Origin: Deltaproteobacteria bacterium
GTDB taxonomy: Bacteria > Bdellovibrionota_F > JAHFAK01
Reading direction: 5' to 3'
Length of the DNA: 8,708 nt
Assembly: GCA_023250585.1 (NCBI GenBank)
Contig: JAHFAK010000057.1
Location: 5,245 to 13,952 of the forward strand
In this document: piece after piece, positions 1-6,827 of the stretch
Numbering within the stretch: the stretch's first letter is position 1
How the letters are laid out: each line of letters starts with the position of its first letter
Notes under the pieces: model-generated
The model's input: only the letters and a program-made list of their open reading frames with translations
What the model was told of the DNA's origin: nothing
The model's database searches: none
Position numbers and translations under genes: made by a program

Positions 1-285
1 TTCTAAAGAAAGAGGTCTATAATTTTCACAGAATCTCTTGTAGATAGCGCCGTATTTTGTATTAAATTCCGAAATTTGTGCCTCAAGTTTTTTTCGTATA
101 TCATCGGGTAGCTTATAATCATATAAATCTTCAGGCTTTTGAACGATCTTTTCTTCTCCAGTTTTTTTATTCTTTATCCAAATGTAGAGGTATTGATCTC
201 GTATAAAAACTTCACCAGGTTTTGAAGAGAATACTAAACTGACTTCCCTTGTACCATCTTCGGCTAATGAATTAAGTACATTCCA
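1..285 (-). pseudogene. Continuation of the exported-protein gene in a shifted frame, cut by the left edge
   Basis: Read on the minus strand from 285 down to 1, 95 codons are open without a stop, starting WNVLNSLAEDGTREV and ending CENYRPLSLE at the edge. The composition (Lys, Glu, Tyr, Ile, Asp) matches the upstream 218-residue frame. There is no plausible start codon or ribosome-binding site at its beginning: a TAA in this frame lies just upstream at about 294-296, and the first codons are CCT ATT TGG. The simplest reading is that it is the downstream part of the same gene, displaced by a one-base insertion in the TTT at 285-287. The full protein would exceed 308 residues. Whether this is a true pseudogene, a sequencing or assembly error, or (least likely) programmed frameshifting cannot be decided here. 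No domain recognised. Confidence 0.6.
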
Positions 286-928
286 AATAGGTTATTTTCT
301 TTTTTTTATCAAAAAAGTGCTTGGTATCTAAAAATTCATTTTTAGCAAATGCTTCGAGCTTTATATAATCCCACGCAGTTGTTATGAGAGCTTCGGTAGT
401 AGGAATTGTATCAGTATTTTTGCTCAATTCTTCTGTATCTATAAGCAAAGGAAAATGAATGATATCTTTAACAAAACCATTTTTATCAAATTGTTTTTCA
501 ATTTTGAATTCCTGTATAAAATTGCTTTCATTGTTAAGTGTACCTCTATGATTAACATAAACGTCGGTAAGAACTGCGGGGTAATTATGAGATTTAATAA
601 TTGGGCTTGTGAAAAGATCAGCTACTTTCTTTGGGATATAAGTGAAATACAATGTTGTTATGGCATCTTTTTTAAATGGTTTTAGGGTATATGTTTTTAG
701 ATCTGGATTTAGTCTATTTGTTATGTCTGCAATAAAATGGCTATTATAGTTGACCTTACTCTTCTTATGTTTAAAGTCCCATACTAAATTCCTATATTTT
801 TTAATATTTTCTCTGGTGAAGAAATTTGGTTCAAACTCTGCATTTTTTACCGTATCTGCACGAGAGTATGAGGAGATGAACATAATTAAACTTATTGTAA
901 CTACTATGCTTTTTGAGATGTTTTTCAT
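272..928 (-). CDS. Exported protein of unknown function, N-terminal part (frame broken)
   Basis: This 218-residue frame begins with a typical Sec signal peptide: basic start MKNISK, a hydrophobic core at about residues 8-20, and a likely signal peptidase I cleavage after SRA (residue 24). The mature part is charged, rich in Lys, Asp, Phe and Tyr, with no further membrane segment, so a periplasmic or secreted soluble protein is likely. I do not recognise the family. The start is supported by GGAG at 935-938, 6 nt upstream of the ATG. The frame ends in a TAA at 272-274, but the reading frame one base over stays open from there to the window edge and reads like a continuation. Skipping one T of the TTT run (plus-strand 285-287) joins the two as KITY-WNVLNSL. 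This stop is therefore probably an artefact of a frameshift. The gene is monocistronic at its 5' side, following the parS-bearing gap. Confidence 0.7.
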   Translation of the reverse strand: MKNISKSIVVTISLIMFISSYSRADTVKNAEFEPNFFTRENIKKYRNLVWDFKHKKSKVNYNSHFIADITNRLNPDLKTYTLKPFKKDAITTLYFTYIPKKVADLFTSPIIKSHNYPAVLTDVYVNHRGTLNNESNFIQEFKIEKQFDKNGFVKDIIHFPLLIDTEELSKNTDTIPTTEALITTAWDYIKLEAFAKNEFLDTKHFFDKKKKITYLECT

Positions 929-934
929 TTTTAA

Positions 935-938
935 CTCC
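935..938 (-). promoter_or_regulatory. Ribosome-binding site of the exported-protein gene
   Basis: GGAG on the minus strand, 6 nt from the ATG at 926-928. It fixes the start of the signal-peptide protein. Confidence 0.6.
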
Positions 939-970
939 GTACGTATATATATCTTCTTACTTAAATTGCA

Positions 971-976
971 AGTATA
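971..976 (-). promoter_or_regulatory. Candidate -10 box for the exported-protein gene
   Basis: TATACT on the minus strand (5 of 6 matches to the sigma-70 -10 consensus), placed so that the transcript would start about 35 nt before the ATG at 928. No good -35 hexamer is visible at 16-18 nt spacing; the region that would hold it lies next to the parS palindrome. An alternative pair, TTGCAA and TATATA, sits closer to the gene. Confidence 0.25.
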
Positions 977-998
977 ATGCCATGTTTAATACTAATAA

Positions 999-1014
999 TG
1001 TTCCACGTGGAACA
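999..1014. promoter_or_regulatory. parS: parS chromosome-partitioning site (ParB binding site)
   Basis: The 16 bases TGTTCCACGTGGAACA form a perfect palindrome around CACGTG. They match the known bacterial chromosomal parS motif: the B. subtilis consensus is TGTTNCACGTGAAACA, and symmetrical GTTCCACGTGGAAC forms occur in pseudomonads. The symmetry continues into the flanks, giving a 26-bp perfect palindrome at 994-1019 centred between 1006 and 1007. The site lies in a short gap between two minus-strand genes and touches the stop codon of the release-factor-like gene. ParB would load here to organise the origin region for segregation by ParA. mnmG lies 6 kb away, in keeping with the usual origin-proximal position of parS and of the gid-par gene cluster. 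It does not look like a terminator, because no T-run follows on either strand. Confidence 0.8.
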
Positions 1015-1018
1015 TTAT

Positions 1019-1423
1019 TTAATCTTCGTGAAAAAATGAAGGTTTTTTCCTGAATTCTTTTTTTTCAGATTGAATTCTCTTGTGCGCAAGTATTTTTTCT
1101 TTTGCGCGCTTAGAGCGCTTTCGTTTCTGGCGGCGGATTTTTTCTATTGCTTTTTGACGGTCACTTTTTTCTTTAAGGATGAGTTCTTCTATTTTATCAA
1201 TGAGTAAACGTTTTGCTAAAATGCGATTGAGCACCTGGCTTCGCTCTTGTTGCATTTTTACTTCAATGCCGGTTGGAATATGTTTCAAATAAACACAGGT
1301 TGATGTTTTGTTGACATTCTGTCCGCCTTTGCCACCTGAGCGAATGAATTTTTCAATGATGTCAGAATCTTTGACTCCGAGTCGTTCGGCTTTCTCTTCG
1401 ATAATTTTTATTTTCTTCTCCAT
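1019..1423 (-). CDS. Peptide chain release factor-like protein (RF-1 domain, GGQ; MTRFR/C12orf65-like)
   Basis: A 134-residue protein that keeps only the peptidyl-tRNA hydrolysis domain of class I release factors. The motif RSGGKGGQNVNKTST (residues 28-42) contains the catalytic GGQ at 33-35. It is followed by the conserved TGIEVKMQQERSQVLNR segment (51-67) and a strongly basic, probably helical tail (about 84-127). The codon-recognition domains of RF1/RF2 are absent. This architecture fits stop-codon-independent ribosome-rescue factors; the layout and KRAKE-type tail resemble mitochondrial MTRFR (C12orf65) more than E. coli ArfB. The residue before GGQ is Lys, where Pro is more usual. The start ATG has GAGG 10 nt upstream (1434-1437). 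It lies 23 nt after the CNNM/CorC gene and is probably cotranscribed with it. Family assignment is firm; action on stalled ribosomes or split 50S subunits is inferred. Confidence 0.85.
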   Translation of the reverse strand: MEKKIKIIEEKAERLGVKDSDIIEKFIRSGGKGGQNVNKTSTCVYLKHIPTGIEVKMQQERSQVLNRILAKRLLIDKIEELILKEKSDRQKAIEKIRRQKRKRSKRAKEKILAHKRIQSEKKEFRKKPSFFHED

Positions 1424-1446
1424 AATATTTCATCCTCGGGTAACCT

Positions 1447-2694
1447 TCATTCCTCTTTTTGTTCTTTAATGAGTACAACTTTTTCTATTGCTTTATCACT
1501 TGCCTCTTTAATCGTAATTTTTAAACCTTTATGCTGAAAGCTTTCTCCTTGGACAGGAATTCGTTTTAAAATATGGAGTATAAAACCCGCAAGTGTTTCA
1601 TAATCTCCTTCTGGAATTTTAAATCCATGTTGTTCATTTAAATCTTCAATGGAAGCACGTGCATTGATAAGAAAAGTATCGAATCCGAGAGATTTTACTA
1701 ATGATTCTTCTGCATCGTATTCGTCATCAATGTTACCGACAATTTCTTCAAGTATATCTTCAAGAGTAATAATTCCTATGCATCCTCCATATTCATCAAC
1801 GACTGTATGCATACTGCTTCCCTCGTGTTGCATTTTTACGAGGAGTTTATCTATGGGGTGAGTTTCGGGGGCATAATTGATTTCGTGAACATATTTTTGA
1901 ATATTTTTTTCTTCACGATTCACAAAAAGAAGTTCATGAATATTGAGCATTCCTACAATATTATCTATTCGTTCAGAATAAACGGGATACCGTGAGAATC
2001 CATTGACTTCAAGCTCTTTAATTGCATCGTCTATAGTTGCAGTTATCGAAATTGCTTTTACATCGATGAGCGGAATCATGACTTCTTTTGCGGATGTTTT
2101 GGTAAACGTGAGAATTCTCTCAATCATTTTTCTTTCTGATTGTTTCACGTCGCTTTTTGATGTATCTCTTCGAATAATGAGCGCCAGCTCTTCTTTGGTT
2201 AATAAAAATCTGTTTTCATATTCTTCCGCATGAAATACTTTAAGCATAGTTGAAGAAATACGTGAAAAAATTAGGGTAAAAGGTCTGAAGATTATTGAAA
2301 AAATCCACAGTGGAACTGCAAGAATGGGGAGCAAAATAGGAGCATTTTTTTTGAAATATATTTTAGGTATAATTTCTCCACATAATAATACAAAAGGGAA
2401 AATGATTATTAACGTGAGATACTCATATTCGGACCCAAAGTTGAGTATAATAAAAAGTGAAAAAAGTGTGGAAGCAGTAATTTCACATACATTTGTTCCG
2501 AAGAGCGTTGTTGCAAAAAGTTTTCCTGGATTTTTAATGAGTGAATAAACTATTTTTGCCCATTTTTTATTTTTATTTACTTCGTTTTTTAATCGAATTC
2601 GATCGTACGAAATAATTCCCAGCTCGCTACCTGAAAAAAATGCCTCAAGACAAATTGCGATACCAATTGATATGAGTAACGTTGTATTCATCAT
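1447..2694 (-). CDS. CNNM/CorC (HlyC/CorC) family membrane protein with DUF21, CBS pair and CorC domain
   Basis: A 415-residue inner-membrane protein with the complete three-part architecture of the family. The DUF21/CNNM transmembrane domain covers about residues 1-180, with hydrophobic segments near 4-25, 60-85, 92-108 and 118-145 and the conserved GEIIPK motif at 106-111. Two CBS modules follow (about 203-258 and 272-325, with VVDEYGG at 298-304 and ITLEDILEEIVG at 309-320). The C-terminal CorC_HlyC domain covers about 335-412. Relatives such as CorC/MpfA export or sense Mg2+ (and Co2+), and the CBS pair typically binds adenine nucleotides. The old name 'hemolysin' for this family is not evidence of toxicity. 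Two consecutive ATGs open the frame; a weak GAGAG lies about 9 nt upstream. It follows a shorter paralogue across a 156-nt gap holding a long inverted repeat, and precedes the GGQ protein by 23 nt. Confidence 0.88.
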   Translation of the reverse strand: MMNTTLLISIGIAICLEAFFSGSELGIISYDRIRLKNEVNKNKKWAKIVYSLIKNPGKLFATTLFGTNVCEITASTLFSLFIILNFGSEYEYLTLIIIFPFVLLCGEIIPKIYFKKNAPILLPILAVPLWIFSIIFRPFTLIFSRISSTMLKVFHAEEYENRFLLTKEELALIIRRDTSKSDVKQSERKMIERILTFTKTSAKEVMIPLIDVKAISITATIDDAIKELEVNGFSRYPVYSERIDNIVGMLNIHELLFVNREEKNIQKYVHEINYAPETHPIDKLLVKMQHEGSSMHTVVDEYGGCIGIITLEDILEEIVGNIDDEYDAEESLVKSLGFDTFLINARASIEDLNEQHGFKIPEGDYETLAGFILHILKRIPVQGESFQHKGLKITIKEASDKAIEKVVLIKEQKEE

Positions 2695-2722
2695 TATGTG
2701 TATCTCTCGGTTATTTCAGTTA

Positions 2723-2839
2723 TTAGGGAAGTATACATATTCTTTTTTTATTTTCTATCGACGTCGCTTCCATAATACTATTAAGAACAGGAAAGCGCGA
2801 TCGATAGAAAATAAAAAAAGAATATGTATACTTCCCTAA
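2723..2839. repeat. Long perfect inverted repeat, candidate MITE-like element or giant hairpin
   Basis: Arms 2723-2761 and 2801-2839 are exact reverse complements over 39 bp, with a 39-nt centre. Inside the centre a weaker stem (CGCTTCC at 2765-2771 against GG-AA-GCG at 2790-2797, one bulged A) extends the hairpin, leaving an 18-nt loop. The arms are AT-rich with a T7/A7 run, so this is not a standard terminator with a short GC stem and a trailing U-tract. Read as an element, GGGAAGTATAC...GTATACTTCCC (2726-2836, 111 bp) is flanked by TA on both sides, as expected for IS630/Tc1-mariner type insertion. However, TTA/TAA are part of the palindrome, so the duplication is not independent proof. 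It sits between two genes whose neighbours are packed tightly; removing the element and one TA would leave a 43-nt gap. No transposase is encoded. Confidence 0.8.
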
Positions 2840-2850
2840 AACCGCGATCA

Positions 2851-3912
2851 TCATTTTATTTTTTCCACGAGGAGTCTTTTAATTTTATTATTTTCTACTA
2901 AATCAACATAAATTTCGCCAAAAATTTCTTCGAGTAGATCTTCCATAGTGATGAGCCCAGCGAGTTTTCCATATTCATCTACCACAATAGCCATATGAAG
3001 TTTTTTTGTTTTTAATTCTCTGAATAAAACATCAGCTTTTTTATTAATGGGAATATAATAGGGTAGACGTATAATTTTTTGGAGTTCAAAAACAAAATCA
3101 ATATCTTTAGTTTGTCTGCGAGTAATAGTTAAAAGATCTTTCGTAAGAAGAACTCCAATAATAACATCCGTATCTTTCTCATAAACAGGAATGCGAGAAT
3201 AATAATTTATACGTACGGCTTCCATGAGCTTTTCTAGTGGCTCATCAATGGCAAGAGAAAATATATTTTCTCTTTTAGTCATAATGTCGGCGACTACTTT
3301 ATCTCCCAATTTAAAAACATTATAAATAAGATCCTGTTCATCTTCTCCAATAATGCCTTCTTTCTTTGATGCTTCAATAAGCATTTTAAATTCGTCTTCC
3401 ATGAGAGAGTTTTTTTCGTTCGGTTGAAAACTTAAGCTTGTAACAACAAAATAGGTGAATTTTGAAATGACTAACCGAATAGGAGTTAAAATTTTATTAA
3501 TAACCGTAATTGTATCGCAGGCAATAATGGCAAAGTTGATATGAAATCGAGCCGCAAGTGTCTTTGGAGTTATTTCTCCAATAATAAGCAATAAGGGTGT
3601 GGTAATGAAAATTGAAATTGCGCTAATCATCCATAATGGCTTTGCATGGAATAGTTTATAAAAAATAGTTGCACTCAGTATAGAAATGAGAATGGTGCTC
3701 AAATCATTGCAGATAAGAATAGTGATAAGCACTTCTCGAGGCTCTTTTAGAAGTTCTTTAATAGCTTTATATTTTGGATGTTTATCTTTTTTTAATTTTT
3801 CTAGATCAAGTTTATTGATCGAAAATAGAGCGGTTTCCGTTGCTGAAAAAAATGCTGAGATAAAAAAAAGCGTTAAAATGAGTATCAGATGAGATAAAAG
3901 CGAAGGGTCCAC
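2851..3912 (-). CDS. CNNM/CorC family membrane protein, short form lacking the CorC domain
   Basis: A 353-residue paralogue of the neighbouring gene. The DUF21/CNNM membrane domain covers about residues 1-165, with hydrophobic segments near 6-24, 61-85, 92-112 and 124-160, FFSATETALFS at 21-31 and GEITPK at 112-117. The CBS pair follows (about 205-262 and 280-335, with VVDEYGKLAGL at 310-320 and ITMEDLLEEIFGEI at 321-334). The protein stops about 20 residues after CBS2, so the C-terminal CorC_HlyC domain is missing, apparently naturally because the end is clean. Likely role is divalent-cation (Mg2+/Co2+) transport or sensing, possibly in complex with the longer paralogue; this is inferred. 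The start is GTG at 3910-3912, directly abutting the TAA of lon. The ribosome-binding site AAGGAAA (3924-3930) lies inside the end of lon, so translation is probably coupled to lon. Confidence 0.87.
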   Translation of the reverse strand: MDPSLLSHLILILTLFFISAFFSATETALFSINKLDLEKLKKDKHPKYKAIKELLKEPREVLITILICNDLSTILISILSATIFYKLFHAKPLWMISAISIFITTPLLLIIGEITPKTLAARFHINFAIIACDTITVINKILTPIRLVISKFTYFVVTSLSFQPNEKNSLMEDEFKMLIEASKKEGIIGEDEQDLIYNVFKLGDKVVADIMTKRENIFSLAIDEPLEKLMEAVRINYYSRIPVYEKDTDVIIGVLLTKDLLTITRRQTKDIDFVFELQKIIRLPYYIPINKKADVLFRELKTKKLHMAIVVDEYGKLAGLITMEDLLEEIFGEIYVDLVENNKIKRLLVEKIK

Positions 3913-6330
3913 TTATATGGTTATTTCCTTAAACTGTTTTCTTCTCTTTGTTTTTTTGAATTTTTTACGAATATTCTTGTGGACCTCAAGTTTTTCCTCA
4001 AAAACATATTGAAAAATTTCTTCCACGGTATCAGCAAAGATAATAGTTAATTTTTTACGATATTCAAGAGAAATTTCTTGTACATCGTTCTTATTTGCAA
4101 GAGGTAATATAACCGTAGAAAGTTTTGCTCTCATAGCTGCGAGCACTTTTTCCTTTATTCCTCCAACAGGCAATATCCTTCCACGCAGAGTAATTTCACC
4201 GGTCATTGCAATGTCTTTATTAATTTTTCTTCCCGTAATTGCTGATAAAAGAGATGTTGCCATTGTAATACCTGCTGATGGTCCATCTTTTGGAATTGCG
4301 CCAGCAGGAACGTGTGTATGAATATCAATCTTTTCGAAAATTTTTGAATCAATATTATAATTTTTCGCGCGAGCTTTTATATAGCTCAATGCCGCAAAGG
4401 CTGATTCTTTCATAACTTCTCCAAGTTGGCCCGTGAGCGTTAAGCCTCTTTTGCCTTCAGTCACTGATGTTTCAATATGAAGTATTTCTCCTCCATATTG
4501 TGTCCACGCAAGCCCAGTTGCAATTCCAACCTGATTTTCTTTTAATTTATCTTCTCCAACTGCTTTTTCTGCTCCTAAATATTTTTTAACTTCTCGAATA
4601 TCAATTTTTTTCGGATACGTTTTACCTTGGGCTTTTAACCGTGCGGTTTTTCGAAAAACTGCCGCAATCTCTCGCTCAAAGTTTCTTAAACCGGCTTCTT
4701 TCGTATAATATTGTACAATATAAGAAAGAGCTTTTGGTGTTAGGCTCAATTCTTCATGTTCAAGACCATTTTCTTCGAGCTGCTTAGGAAGTAAAAATCT
4801 CAAGGCTATATTAATTTTTTCTTCAAGTGAATAACCTGAAAGATACATGATTTCCATTCTGTCTTTGAGAGCAGCAGGAATGGGGTCAACGAGATTTGCG
4901 GTTGCTATAAACATGACTTTTGATAAGTCGAATCCAATATTTAAATAGTGATCTCTGAATGAATTGTTTTGTTCTGGATCCAATACTTCGAGTAATGCGC
5001 TTGATGGATCACCTTTGAAATCTGAGCCGAGTTTATCTATTTCATCGAGCATGAATACCGGATTATTTGTCTTTGCAAGTTTAATTCCTTGAATGATACG
5101 TCCCGGCATTGATCCCACATAAGTTCGGCGATGGCCACGTATTTCAGCTTCGTCTTTAATTCCTCCGAGGGACATTCGTATAAAGCTTCGATTCATTGCT
5201 CGCGCAATTGATTTCCCGAGAGATGTTTTTCCAACTCCCGGAGGTCCAACAAAACAAAGAATTTGGCCTTTCATTTTTTTCTTTAATTTGCAGACGCTTA
5301 AATATTCAAGAATTCGTTCTTTTATTTTTTCCAAATTGTAGTGATCTTCATCGAGAATCTTTTTTGCTTTGTTAATAATAAGATTGTCATTGCTTGCATC
5401 TTTCCATGGTAGCTCAAGAATCCAATCAATATATGTTCGTGTCATTGAAGCTTCTGCGGAATCGGCATGCATTGATTCCAGCCTTTTCAATTGTTTCATG
5501 ACTTCTTCTCGAGCCTCTTTTGAAAGCTTTGCATTTTGAGCGCGATTCTGTAATTCTTCCAGTTCTTCGGTTTTATCATCGCTATCACCGAGCTCGCTTT
5601 TAATAGCCTTCATTTGTTCGCGTAAAAAATATTCCTTTTGAGTCTTGGAAATGCCTTCTTTTGCTTGATTTTCAATGCGGACTTGCATTTCAAGAATTTC
5701 AAGCTCTCGATGGAGAAACTCTGATACTTTTGCTAAACGTGCAATGGGATTATTCATTTCAAGAAGCTCTTGTGCTTCATTAACTTTCAGCCGCAAATTT
5801 GATGCAATAAGATCCGAAAGTTTTGCTGGATCTTGTAGCTCTTCAATAAGTGCCATGATATCGGGTGAAAGCACTTTTCCATGAGCAATAATTTTCTCAC
5901 AGGTAGTTTTAATATTTCTTAAAATAGCATCTGATTCAGCTGCAGGCCGTGGAGATATTTCATCCGAAATTCTTTTAACTTTGGTAAACACGGTATTTTG
6001 TCTTTTGAATACATCAGTTATTTGAGCTTTGGCTAATCCTTGCGTAAGGATTTTTACTCGACCATCCGGAAGCTTATGCATTCGCATGATAATGGCGATG
6101 CAGCCTGTTTTGTAAATACCGTCAGGAATTGGATCTTCGTCTTGCTCATTTTTTTGTGCAACAAGAAAAATGAGACGATCCTTTGCCAAGGCTTCATCAA
6201 CAGCGGTTATGGAAGCTTCTCGACCTACAAAGAGAGGTAGTATCATGGATGGAAAAATGACAATATCTCTCATTGGCAAAAGAGGCATTACTTCAGGTAA
6301 ACTTAATGGATCATTTTGAAAGTCAAACAT
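3913..6330 (-). CDS. lon: ATP-dependent protease Lon (endopeptidase La)
   Basis: An 805-residue complete LonA protease. Domains in order: the N-terminal LON substrate-binding domain (about 10-205, starting LPEVMPLLPMRDIVIFP); a coiled region (about 207-290); the AAA+ module with Walker A GPPGVGKTS (362-370), Walker B VFMLDEID (425-432), sensor-1 IATAN (475-479) and arginine finger region LKDRME (488-493); and the C-terminal protease domain. The catalytic Ser685 lies in KDGPSAG (681-687) and Lys728 in GGIKEK (723-728), the same 43-residue spacing as E. coli Ser679/Lys722. Lon degrades misfolded and regulatory proteins in the cytoplasm. The last 26 residues form an unusually basic tail (KKFKKTKRRK at 789-798). 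GAGGGAGA (6337-6344) is a strong ribosome-binding site for the ATG at 6328-6330. The hsp20 stop is 2 nt upstream, so they are cotranscribed. Confidence 0.97.
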   Translation of the reverse strand: MFDFQNDPLSLPEVMPLLPMRDIVIFPSMILPLFVGREASITAVDEALAKDRLIFLVAQKNEQDEDPIPDGIYKTGCIAIIMRMHKLPDGRVKILTQGLAKAQITDVFKRQNTVFTKVKRISDEISPRPAAESDAILRNIKTTCEKIIAHGKVLSPDIMALIEELQDPAKLSDLIASNLRLKVNEAQELLEMNNPIARLAKVSEFLHRELEILEMQVRIENQAKEGISKTQKEYFLREQMKAIKSELGDSDDKTEELEELQNRAQNAKLSKEAREEVMKQLKRLESMHADSAEASMTRTYIDWILELPWKDASNDNLIINKAKKILDEDHYNLEKIKERILEYLSVCKLKKKMKGQILCFVGPPGVGKTSLGKSIARAMNRSFIRMSLGGIKDEAEIRGHRRTYVGSMPGRIIQGIKLAKTNNPVFMLDEIDKLGSDFKGDPSSALLEVLDPEQNNSFRDHYLNIGFDLSKVMFIATANLVDPIPAALKDRMEIMYLSGYSLEEKINIALRFLLPKQLEENGLEHEELSLTPKALSYIVQYYTKEAGLRNFEREIAAVFRKTARLKAQGKTYPKKIDIREVKKYLGAEKAVGEDKLKENQVGIATGLAWTQYGGEILHIETSVTEGKRGLTLTGQLGEVMKESAFAALSYIKARAKNYNIDSKIFEKIDIHTHVPAGAIPKDGPSAGITMATSLLSAITGRKINKDIAMTGEITLRGRILPVGGIKEKVLAAMRAKLSTVILPLANKNDVQEISLEYRKKLTIIFADTVEEIFQYVFEEKLEVHKNIRKKFKKTKRRKQFKEITI
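3924..3930 (-). promoter_or_regulatory. Ribosome-binding site inside lon for the downstream GTG start
   Basis: AAGGAAA on the minus strand, 11 nt before the GTG at 3910-3912. It lies in the last codons of lon, with stop TAA and start GTG directly adjacent, and it supports the non-ATG start. Confidence 0.6.
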
Positions 6331-6332
6331 AC

Positions 6333-6806
6333 CTATTCTCCCTCAATTTGAATTTTTTTTGGACGACCTCTTCTATCTTCTATTTTTGGTAAAACTATAG
6401 TGAGGATTCCATCTTTAAGCGTTGCTGTAATTTGTCCGGTGTTTGCGCATGAAGGAAGCTCAACAACGCGATTGAATTTTCCGTACCCGCGTTCAATGCA
6501 ATAGTAATTACATTTGTCTCTTTCATTCTTTTGTTTATTTTTTATTCCCTTGATCACGAGAGCATCTCGTAAAATAGAAAGTTCAATATCTTTTTTGAGA
6601 ACACCAGGCATTTCAGCTTCTACGAGGATTGTCTCGCCTGCTTCAAAAACATCAACTGCGACAGGAAAATTAATATTGTCGTATACTTTTTGATTTTCTT
6701 TTTGTATCTCAAAAATATTTTTAAATGCTTTTCCAATTTCGTCATGAAATTGTACTAATTTCTCGATTGATTCCTTGGGAATTTTTGACATATTCCGATG
6801 CTCCAT
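6333..6806 (-). CDS. Small heat shock protein, Hsp20 / alpha-crystallin family
   Basis: A holdase chaperone that binds unfolding proteins without ATP. From this start it has 157 residues. The alpha-crystallin domain spans about residues 46-141 and contains VLVEAEMPG-like TILVEAEMPG, GKFNRVVELP and LKDGILTIVLPK, all family hallmarks. A short N-terminal arm precedes it, and the C-terminal I-x-I oligomerisation motif is present as IQI, 3 residues from the end. An in-frame ATG also exists at 6840-6842 (169 residues), but it has no ribosome-binding site. A strong AAGGAGAGG (6819-6827) lies inside that extension, so the ATG at 6804-6806 is preferred. A third candidate, ATG at 6789-6791 (152 residues), has GGAG 9 nt upstream. 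The gene leads the lon cluster, so chaperone and protease are probably induced together. No CIRCE element or clear sigma-32 promoter was seen. Confidence 0.92.
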   Translation of the reverse strand: MEHRNMSKIPKESIEKLVQFHDEIGKAFKNIFEIQKENQKVYDNINFPVAVDVFEAGETILVEAEMPGVLKKDIELSILRDALVIKGIKNKQKNERDKCNYYCIERGYGKFNRVVELPSCANTGQITATLKDGILTIVLPKIEDRRGRPKKIQIEGE

Positions 6807-6818
6807 ATTATGGTTAAT

Positions 6819-6827
6819 CCTCTCCTT
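6819..6827 (-). promoter_or_regulatory. Ribosome-binding site deciding the hsp20 start
   Basis: AAGGAGAGG on the minus strand, near-perfect anti-16S complement, 12 nt before the ATG at 6804-6806 and 27 nt before the ATG at 6789-6791. It lies within the coding sequence if the upstream ATG at 6842 were used, which argues against that longer start. Confidence 0.6.

Noticed and set aside
455-977. Plus-strand open frames of about 75 codons opposite the exported-protein gene
   Set aside because: They lie antisense to a frame with a signal peptide and a good ribosome-binding site, and have Phe/Ile-rich unnatural composition and no family signature.
994-1019. The 26-bp palindrome as a rho-independent terminator for the release-factor-like gene
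   Set aside because: No T-run follows on either strand, and the core matches parS exactly, which explains it better.
1655-1662. Second parS candidate around CACGTG (GCACGTGC)
   Set aside because: Only the 6-8 bp core is palindromic; the GTT/AAC arms required for ParB binding are absent, and it is inside a coding region.
2723-2839. Inverted repeat as an ordinary intrinsic terminator
   Set aside because: The stem is 39 bp and AT-rich, symmetrical on both strands, with no short GC stem and trailing U-tract. A terminator role is possible but would not explain its length and perfection.
1447-3912. 'Hemolysin' virulence genes
   Set aside because: The name is historical for the CNNM/CorC family; the domains indicate divalent-cation transport or sensing, not a toxin.
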